Below are positions 29,771 through 35,251 of a stretch of 35,251 bases of DNA, piece after piece. This DNA is from Bacteroidota bacterium. Lineage in GTDB: Bacteria > Bacteroidota > Bacteroidia > Chitinophagales > Chitinophagaceae. The stretch is from positions 1 through 35,251 of the forward strand of contig JAEWKC010000045.1 in NCBI GenBank assembly GCA_023386235.1. Direction: 5' to 3'. Position numbers and translations under genes: made by a program. Position 1 is the first letter of the stretch; the number at the start of each line of letters is the position of its first letter. The notes under the pieces are model-generated. The model saw only the letters and a program-made list of their open reading frames with translations. It made no database searches and had not been told where the DNA came from.

Positions 29771-30586
29771 ATGAAGAACTATATTTTATTGTTGCTACTT
29801 TTATCACATACAATGATTTTTGCACAACAGTATTCCATTGAAAAAATCTGGGAAACCGATACCACAATAGCCGTACCCGAATCGATTTTGCCACACAAAG
29901 GACAATTCTATGTATCATTGATTGATGGTGCAGGATGGGAAGACGATAAACAAGGGGGAATAGGAATTATGAGCAAAGACGGTAAAATTTTCAATGATAA
30001 GTTTGTAGAAGGCTTAAGCGCGCCCAAAGGCATGGCAATATATAAAAATAAACTGTACGTGGCAGATATAAAGGAATTGATTGTGATAAAGTTGAAAAAT
30101 GGTGAGATTTTTAAAAGAATTGCTTTGCCGGGTGCAGAAGCGCTTAACGATGTAACTGTAGACAGTAAAGGAACAGTGTATGTATCCGACTCAAGAAAAG
30201 GAAACATCTGGGCGGTAAAAAAATATATACCGGAAGTATATATATCCGATGTGAAAAATCCAAACGGTGTAAAAGTGGTTAATGGAGAACTGTACTATGC
30301 CGAAGGCGCTACATTAATGAAGGCAGATAAGCATAAGAACATTACGAAAATAGGAAAGGTTTCAAACAATATTGACGGAATAGAGCCGGTTGGCAACGGT
30401 GATTTTCTCTTAACATCCTGGCCGGGATATGTTTATTACCTGTATGCGGATGGCCGCTACGATCTACTGCTGGAGACCCATCAACAGGGTATTAACGCCG
30501 CGGACCTGGGCTTTGATCAAAAAGAAAAGATCATATACCTACCAACTTTTAACGGTAAAAAAATAGTTGCGTATAAATTAAAATAA
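29771..30586 (+). CDS. Secreted beta-propeller protein (SMP-30/NHL-like)
   Basis: This 271-residue exported protein has a signal peptide (MKNYILLLLLLSHTMIFA, cut near residue 18). The rest is made of repeating blades such as APKGMAIYKNKLYVAD, LNDVTVDSKGTVYVSDSRKGNIW, PNGVKVVNGELYYAEG and IDGIEPVGNGDFLLTSW. This is the SMP-30/gluconolactonase or NHL six-bladed propeller pattern. Enzyme activity is not certain; such proteins often hydrolyse lactones or bind ligands in the periplasm. The ATG at 29771 is chosen because a TTG at 29747 would extend the signal peptide with charged residues. Confidence 0.82.
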   Translation: MKNYILLLLLLSHTMIFAQQYSIEKIWETDTTIAVPESILPHKGQFYVSLIDGAGWEDDKQGGIGIMSKDGKIFNDKFVEGLSAPKGMAIYKNKLYVADIKELIVIKLKNGEIFKRIALPGAEALNDVTVDSKGTVYVSDSRKGNIWAVKKYIPEVYISDVKNPNGVKVVNGELYYAEGATLMKADKHKNITKIGKVSNNIDGIEPVGNGDFLLTSWPGYVYYLYADGRYDLLLETHQQGINAADLGFDQKEKIIYLPTFNGKKIVAYKLK

Positions 30587-30666
30587 TATTTTTATAGGCA
30601 TCATCATGAATCGTCTGGCTTTCATGATTTAAATTTTCCATTTCATTTGAAGTGGCTGCTTCTTTT

Positions 30667-31914
30667 TTATTGGGTAAGCACCTTTACAAAGCCATCTTTG
30701 CTTTCAGTTAGTATTCTGTTGTTTGGAGAAATGTATGCATCAATATCACCGGGGTTACTATGCAGGAAGCTGATCAGCCTGAAGCCTTTTTCTACATGTA
30801 TGTCTGCAAATTGCCCGGCTTCCTGGGCAAATTTTTCTATTTTGTCAGGTACATGGTCTGCTACAATTTGAATAAGATTCTCATTTCCCGAAAAAATATT
30901 TGCAGGCAAGTCTATAGATTCTAAAACAGCTTTAAGCTCTTTACTATTTAAACCTTTGCTATCTGCCGCTTTGCAGATGATTAATACCTGATTGTCTTTC
31001 TGCACAATCGCCTGTAATACGCTGTTTACAGCTTGCTGATTATTAAGTAGCGTGCCTTCTACAGAAGTGTCGTAAAAATAGCTGACCTCTGTAGAAACAT
31101 TACTGTCTTTTAAAATCCGTAATGCTTCAGGATGAAGAAAATGATCTGAGTTGATGGCTATAGCATATGCATCGGTATAGTTCAGATTTTCGATAAATGA
31201 TTTCTTGTCAAAAACATTTGCGGTAAGAGCTTCTGTTTTCTGCCAGATAATAAAGCTGTCAGCTTCAGAAATCTTAGCAAGTACAGCACCGGTATAGTCT
31301 CCGCCGAGCAGGCCTAATGTAGTACTTTCATTTTCATCTGTACTACCTATACCGCCTTGTGTAATTATTATATCATTTTCCGGTTTTGAAAAAAGCAACT
31401 CCTTTGCTTTTTGTTCAGTAAAAATTAAATCAATATGCGCATTTGAGAAATTATTGTCTGTTCTTACTACATCTCTGATATCTGTAAATGTATTGGCAAT
31501 TCCTTTTTCCTGCATGTAAGCGCTGATAATTCTGGAAATCAACAGTTCCCCGGCACAAACAATCTGGTCGTAATAATATCTGTAAGACCAAACAGGCTTG
31601 TCGTGCAGCAACCATTCCACTTCTGTAAAAATGTCAACCATTTTCTCCAGACACTCGTTAAAGTTGAGAATGAGCAGGTATTTTGCTGTATCAAAATGCT
31701 GCTTCTTAATATTGTCAAACAGTTTTAAAGCTTCATCTTTATAACCATTATAGAAATTGTCGGTTACTGTTTCCAATGCTTTGCGCGTATTGTTCGTAGC
31801 CGACAGCACAGCCACCAGCTTAGATTCTTTAGCGTACTCCTCCAATATGTTTACCGCATGTTTTATATGTTCTACATCCTTTACGCAGTTACCTCTAAAA
31901 CTAAAAACTTTCAT
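30667..31914 (-). CDS. Aspartokinase-like protein with degraded catalytic motifs
   Basis: This 415-residue protein has the whole aspartokinase architecture: amino-acid kinase domain (residues 1-280) and a C-terminal ACT-like region (about 300-415). The active site, however, is eroded. The canonical KFGGTSV at the start reads SFRGNCV (residues 5-11), so the catalytic Lys is a Ser. TTLGRGGSDYTAA reads TTLGLLGGDYTGA, and the WTDVDGV segment reads WQKTEAL. It is therefore unlikely to phosphorylate aspartate and may be a regulatory or scaffold homologue. The frame is intact and long, which argues against a pseudogene. It is divergent from ppdK. Confidence 0.8.
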   Translation of the reverse strand: MKVFSFRGNCVKDVEHIKHAVNILEEYAKESKLVAVLSATNNTRKALETVTDNFYNGYKDEALKLFDNIKKQHFDTAKYLLILNFNECLEKMVDIFTEVEWLLHDKPVWSYRYYYDQIVCAGELLISRIISAYMQEKGIANTFTDIRDVVRTDNNFSNAHIDLIFTEQKAKELLFSKPENDIIITQGGIGSTDENESTTLGLLGGDYTGAVLAKISEADSFIIWQKTEALTANVFDKKSFIENLNYTDAYAIAINSDHFLHPEALRILKDSNVSTEVSYFYDTSVEGTLLNNQQAVNSVLQAIVQKDNQVLIICKAADSKGLNSKELKAVLESIDLPANIFSGNENLIQIVADHVPDKIEKFAQEAGQFADIHVEKGFRLISFLHSNPGDIDAYISPNNRILTESKDGFVKVLTQ

Positions 31915-32023
31915 TTACCTAACTGATTTTTATTAAATTTCGGTGAAGATATGATTTGTTTTATTTGTGAAGAAAACCGGTTTTATTTATCTGAACTTTA
32001 ATATAAATAATAATGTTAAAATG

Positions 32024-32039
32024 TATGATATATATCATA
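32024..32039. promoter_or_regulatory. 16-bp perfect palindrome in the ppdK upstream region
   Basis: TATGATATATATCATA (32024-32039) is an exact palindrome in the 209-nt spacer between the divergent aspartokinase-like and ppdK genes, about 43 nt before the ppdK -7 element. A dimeric regulator could use it for either gene. The region is AT-rich, so chance is possible. Confidence 0.4.
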
Positions 32040-32081
32040 TTATTATTGCCAGGCAAATGATTATTAGTAATTTTAAAGCCG

Positions 32082-32089
32082 TAAATTTG
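32082..32089 (+). promoter_or_regulatory. TAnnTTTG -7 element of ppdK
   Basis: TAAATTTG at 32082-32089 matches the Bacteroidota -7 consensus, 35 nt before the ppdK start codon. The distal element is not clear. Confidence 0.6.
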
Positions 32090-32123
32090 CAAAGAATTTT
32101 TTAATCACAATTTTATAAAAAAC

Positions 32124-35036
32124 ATGGCAACGAAATCTAAAGACAAAAAGTACGTGTATTCGTTTGGCGGTGGTAAAGCCGATGGTAACGAATCCATGAA
32201 AAATCTGCTTGGTGGTAAAGGTGCTAACCTGGCTGAAATGGCCGGACATCCAAAACTAAAACTACCTGTACCTCCGGGATTCACCATTACAACTGAAGTT
32301 TGTACATACTACTATGATAATGGAAGAAAATACCCTGCAACTCTGCAAAAACAAATCAATGCTGCGCTGGCAAACATTGAAAAAATAATGGGCAAAAAAT
32401 TCGGTGATAAAAAAGATCCGCTTTTATTATCAGTACGCTCAGGGGCCAGAAAATCCATGCCCGGCATGATGGATACCGTTTTAAACTTGGGTCTTACGGA
32501 AGAAACCCTAAAAGGATTGATTGATACTACAGGCGATGCAAGATTTGCATACGATGCATACAGAAGATTAATCATGATGTATGCCGATGTGGTAATGGAA
32601 AAAGCAGGTGGCCTGGAACCGGCCAAAGGTAAAGGTATCAGAAAAGTAATGGATGAATTACTGGAAGAAGTAAAGCATAAAAAAGGCGTTACCGAAGATA
32701 CCGACTTAGATGTTGAAGATTTGAAATATCTGGCAACAGAATTTAAAAAATTAATAAAAGAATTATTAGGTCAGTCATTCCCAGACAATGCAATGGATCA
32801 GCTAATGGGCGGCGTAGGTGCCGTATTTGCCAGCTGGAATGGTAAGCGTGCCGTAGAATACCGCAGAATTGAAAGAATTCCTGACGAGTGGGGTACTGCC
32901 GTAAACGTACAGGCAATGGTATTTGGCAACATGGGCGAAGGCAGTGCTACAGGCGTAGCGTTTACCAGAAACCCCGGTACCGGCGATAACCATTTCTATG
33001 GCGAATATCTGGTAAATGCACAAGGTGAAGATGTGGTAGCGGGTATACGTACTCCAAGCCCTATCAATAACGCTTCTAAAAATGATCAGAACAAGCAATT
33101 TGCTACGCTTGAAAAAATAATGCCTAAAGCATATAAAGAACTGAATGATATTCAGAGAAGATTGGAAGTGCATTATAAAGATATGCAGGATATTGAGTTC
33201 ACAATAGAAAAAGGAAAACTGTACATGCTGCAATGCCGCGTAGGTAAAAGAAACGGTGTGGCCGCTGTAAAGATGGCTACAGATATGCTGAAAGAAAAAT
33301 TCATTGACGAAAAAACAGCATTGAAACGCGTAGCTCCCAATCAGCTGGTAGAACTTCTGTTACCTATGATTGATCCTAAAGCCGAAGCCTCTACAACTCC
33401 CGTTGCCAAAGGTTTACCTGCGGGTCCTGGTGGTGCATTAGGTAAAGTGGTTTTCTCTTCAGAAGCCGCTATCGAAGCAGCAGCAGCAGGTGAAAAAGTA
33501 ATTCTTGTAAGAGAAGAAACTTCTCCTGAAGATGTAGATGGTATGCACAAATCTCAGGCTATCCTTACAAGTAAAGGAGGTATGACCTCTCACGCTGCTC
33601 TTGTGGCACGTGGTTGGGGTAAATGTTGTATCGTTGGTTGTAGCGATATTACTATTAATAATGAAGGAAAATTCTTTACTACTAAATCCGGTAAGAAAGT
33701 TAAAGAAGGCGATTGGCTTACACTTAACGGTACTAAAGGTTTAGTATATGAAGGTCGCTTACCATTAGTTTCCATCGATCCTAAGAAAAATAAAGCTTAT
33801 GCAGAATTGATGAAACTGGTAGACAAATACAAAAAAATAGGTGTTCGCTCAAACTCAGATACTCCAAGCGATGCAAAACAAGCATTAGCGTTCGGAGCAG
33901 AAGGTATAGGCTTATTCCGTACAGAACACATGTTCTATGGTGAAGGCAGCGAAAAACCTTTGTTCTTGTTGAGAAAAATGATCATGAGCTCTACTTTAGA
34001 TCAAAGAAAGAAAGCTCTTGATGAATTATCTACTTATGTAAAGAAAGAAGTAAAATCTACTTTACAAGTAATGAACGGATTACCGGTAACTTTCCGTTTA
34101 CTAGATCCGCCTTTACATGAGTTTGTGCCACATGATAAACACAAATTGCAAGAATTGGCCGATGAATTGGGCGAAACAGCTGAGTCTTTAGATAAGATCA
34201 TTGAAGGACTTAAAGAAAACAACCCAATGCTAGGTCATAGAGGTGTACGTTTAGGTATTACTTATCCGGAAGTAAGTGAAATGCAAATTCGTGCTATCTT
34301 AGAAGCTGCAGGTGAATTGATAAAAGCGAAGAAAAAAGTATTCGTAGAGATCATGATCCCTGTAACAATGAGCGTTAATGAATTGAAGAGTCAAAAAGAA
34401 TTGTACGACAAAGTTTATCAGGAAGTTCTTACAAAATTAAAACTGAAAGAAATTCCAAACATGTATGGTACAATGATCGAGATACCTCGTGCTGCAATGC
34501 GCGCAGATCGTATGGCTTCTGTAGCTGAATTCTTCAGCTTCGGTACCAATGACCTTACACAAATGACCTTTGGATTTAGCCGTGATGATATTGGTAGCTT
34601 CTTACCTCAATATCTTGAAGCTAAGATCCTTGACGATGATCCGTTCCAAACAATAGATCAGAAAGGCGTAGGTAAATTAGTAGAATATGCTACAAGAGAC
34701 GGCCGTGCTACAAGACCTAACTTGAAAGTGGGTATTTGTGGTGAGCATGGAGGAGATCCTGAAAGTGTGAAATTCTGTCACAGAATAGGATTGAACTATG
34801 TGAGCTGTTCTCCTTTCCGTGTGCCTATTGCACGTTTGGCAGCAGCACAAGCAGCTATTGAAGAAGCAGAAGAAAAAGCCGCAGTGAAAAAAGCAGCCGC
34901 TAAAAAAGCACCTGCTAAAAAAGCTGTTGTTAAAAAAGCAGCACTTAAAAAGGTAGCAGTTGCAAAGAAAACAGTTGCTAAAAAAGCAGCTCCTAAAAAA
35001 GTAGCCGCTAAGAAAGCGCCTGCCAGAAAGAAATAA
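32124..35036 (+). CDS. ppdK: Pyruvate, phosphate dikinase with histone-H1-like C-terminal tail
   Basis: This 970-residue enzyme interconverts pyruvate, ATP and phosphate with phosphoenolpyruvate, AMP and pyrophosphate. The nucleotide-binding domain starts YVYSFGGGKADGNESM (residues 11-26) and includes GGKGANLAEMAG and SVRSGARKSMPGMMDTVLNLG. The phospho-carrier His490 is in GGMTSHAALVARG. The PEP-binding barrel holds GIGLFRTEHMF, FSFGTNDLTQMTFG and the catalytic Cys872 of GICGEHGGDPES. The normal enzyme ends near residue 912 (VPIARLAAAQAAIEE). The last ~58 residues are a Lys/Ala/Val/Pro tail with about ten xxKKx pentapeptide units, 21 Lys in all, resembling bacterial histone H1-like tails. Confidence 0.97.
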   Translation: MATKSKDKKYVYSFGGGKADGNESMKNLLGGKGANLAEMAGHPKLKLPVPPGFTITTEVCTYYYDNGRKYPATLQKQINAALANIEKIMGKKFGDKKDPLLLSVRSGARKSMPGMMDTVLNLGLTEETLKGLIDTTGDARFAYDAYRRLIMMYADVVMEKAGGLEPAKGKGIRKVMDELLEEVKHKKGVTEDTDLDVEDLKYLATEFKKLIKELLGQSFPDNAMDQLMGGVGAVFASWNGKRAVEYRRIERIPDEWGTAVNVQAMVFGNMGEGSATGVAFTRNPGTGDNHFYGEYLVNAQGEDVVAGIRTPSPINNASKNDQNKQFATLEKIMPKAYKELNDIQRRLEVHYKDMQDIEFTIEKGKLYMLQCRVGKRNGVAAVKMATDMLKEKFIDEKTALKRVAPNQLVELLLPMIDPKAEASTTPVAKGLPAGPGGALGKVVFSSEAAIEAAAAGEKVILVREETSPEDVDGMHKSQAILTSKGGMTSHAALVARGWGKCCIVGCSDITINNEGKFFTTKSGKKVKEGDWLTLNGTKGLVYEGRLPLVSIDPKKNKAYAELMKLVDKYKKIGVRSNSDTPSDAKQALAFGAEGIGLFRTEHMFYGEGSEKPLFLLRKMIMSSTLDQRKKALDELSTYVKKEVKSTLQVMNGLPVTFRLLDPPLHEFVPHDKHKLQELADELGETAESLDKIIEGLKENNPMLGHRGVRLGITYPEVSEMQIRAILEAAGELIKAKKKVFVEIMIPVTMSVNELKSQKELYDKVYQEVLTKLKLKEIPNMYGTMIEIPRAAMRADRMASVAEFFSFGTNDLTQMTFGFSRDDIGSFLPQYLEAKILDDDPFQTIDQKGVGKLVEYATRDGRATRPNLKVGICGEHGGDPESVKFCHRIGLNYVSCSPFRVPIARLAAAQAAIEEAEEKAAVKKAAAKKAPAKKAVVKKAALKKVAVAKKTVAKKAAPKKVAAKKAPARKK

Positions 35037-35056
35037 TACATTTTATTTCAAATAAA

Positions 35057-35087
35057 GAAAAACACCGAAGCAATTCGGTGTTTTTTT
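35057..35087 (+). terminator. Rho-independent terminator of ppdK
   Basis: AACACCGAA (35061-35069) pairs with TTCGGTGTT (35074-35082) around a GCAA tetraloop and is followed by a T run. It lies 25 nt after the ppdK stop codon. Confidence 0.92.
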
Positions 35088-35104
35088 ATAATACATTAAT
35101 TGGA

Positions 35105-35112
35105 TATATTTG
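35105..35112 (+). promoter_or_regulatory. TAnnTTTG -7 element of hisB
   Basis: TATATTTG at 35105-35112 matches the Bacteroidota -7 consensus and is 26 nt before the hisB start codon. The expected distal element would fall in the terminator T-run. Confidence 0.5.
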
Positions 35113-35137
35113 CGCATACAATTAAAAAAAATCTAAA

Positions 35138-35251
35138 ATGGCAACTCCTTATTTATTTATTGACAGAGATGGAACCCTAATTTATGAAGTACCCGACGGA
35201 AAAATAAATGCATTTGAAAGACTTACTTTTTATCCCGGAGCGTTACAGTAC
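35138..35251 (+). CDS. hisB: HisB, histidinol-phosphatase domain, N-terminal part (partial)
   Basis: The first 38 codons of a gene that runs off the right edge read MATPYLFIDRDGTLIYEVPD, then KINAFERLTFYPGALQY. The DxDGT motif (FIDRDGTLI) is the nucleophile site of HAD phosphatases, and the DGK.NAFERL.FYPG pattern matches the N-terminal phosphatase half of bifunctional HisB, which acts in histidine synthesis. The imidazoleglycerol-phosphate dehydratase half, if present, lies outside the window. A good -7 element precedes the ATG. Confidence 0.8.
   Translation, partial: MATPYLFIDRDGTLIYEVPDGKINAFERLTFYPGALQY

Noticed and set aside
32802..33233. Minus-strand ORF of 143 codons inside ppdK
   Set aside because: Antisense shadow of the ppdK coding frame.
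34796..35041. Alanine-rich minus-strand ORF opposite the ppdK tail
   Set aside because: Its Ala/Phe/Leu composition is just the complement of the Lys/Ala repeat tail.

Overview
The window looks like a chromosomal segment of a Bacteroidota bacterium, probably Chitinophagaceae-like. The placement is an inference. It rests on AT-rich intergenic DNA, several promoters of the Bacteroidota type (TTG/TTTG, a gap of about 19-20 bases, then TAnnTTTG), an Oar-type TonB-dependent receptor with a carboxypeptidase-regulatory-like N-terminus, weak Shine-Dalgarno signals and typical Bacteroidota housekeeping families. Most of the window is ordinary core genome; the first 1.7 kb is accessory DNA.

Layout. 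1-1230: an IS66-family element cut by the window edge (tnpC part, tnpB, tnpA, all minus strand). 1230-1411: a tiny CRISPR array (three identical 37-nt repeats, two spacers) with no cas genes in view. 1424-1573: a hairpin and four helically phased GAGGAAAwTAGAACA repeats that look like one end of an IS21-type element. 1666-1779: tRNA-Ala(GGC) with its terminator. 1853-3515: a 55-codon membrane microprotein gene, a GtrA-family membrane protein and two small secreted paralogues sharing LPPGQAKK/APGQVKKRNN motifs. 3666-8988: argS and the Oar-like receptor, separated by two back-to-back microsatellites. 9085-9340: two copies of a ~112-bp repeat with inverted ends. 9391-12414: anaerobic ribonucleotide reductase operon, where the glycyl-radical motif sits on a separate 59-codon ORF between nrdD and nrdG. 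12686-15616: a large FAD/Fe-S oxidoreductase of D-lactate dehydrogenase type. 15654-18415: tfoX-C-like, VOC, AraC and membrane protein genes, then an RsmI-like methyltransferase. 18497-22167: alpha/beta hydrolase plus GT2, then an arginase-family hydrolase plus membrane protein. 22185-24399: BrkB/YihY, MazG-like, dtd, and divergent arfB-like. 24592-26713: trxB-folB and convergent thyA. 26823-30586: small membrane protein, class III aminotransferase, putative lipoprotein, cupin, secreted beta-propeller. 30667-35036: an aspartokinase-like protein with degraded catalytic motifs, divergent from ppdK, whose enzyme carries a histone-H1-like Lys/Ala tail. 35138-end: start of hisB.

How the genes work together. 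Three of the operons serve nucleotide and folate metabolism: nrdD/tail/nrdG for anaerobic dNTP synthesis, trxB-folB, and thyA, which uses the folate made downstream of FolB. dtd, arfB, argS and the RsmI-like enzyme serve translation and its quality control. ppdK, the lactate-dehydrogenase-type oxidoreductase and anaerobic nrdD together suggest a facultative or microaerobic lifestyle (inference).

Most noteworthy: the split glycyl-radical reductase, the H1-like tail on pyruvate phosphate dikinase, the pseudo-aspartokinase, the CRISPR remnant wedged between two transposon remnants, the hidden 55-codon gene overlapping the gtrA-like gene, and the LPPGQAKK paralogue pair.
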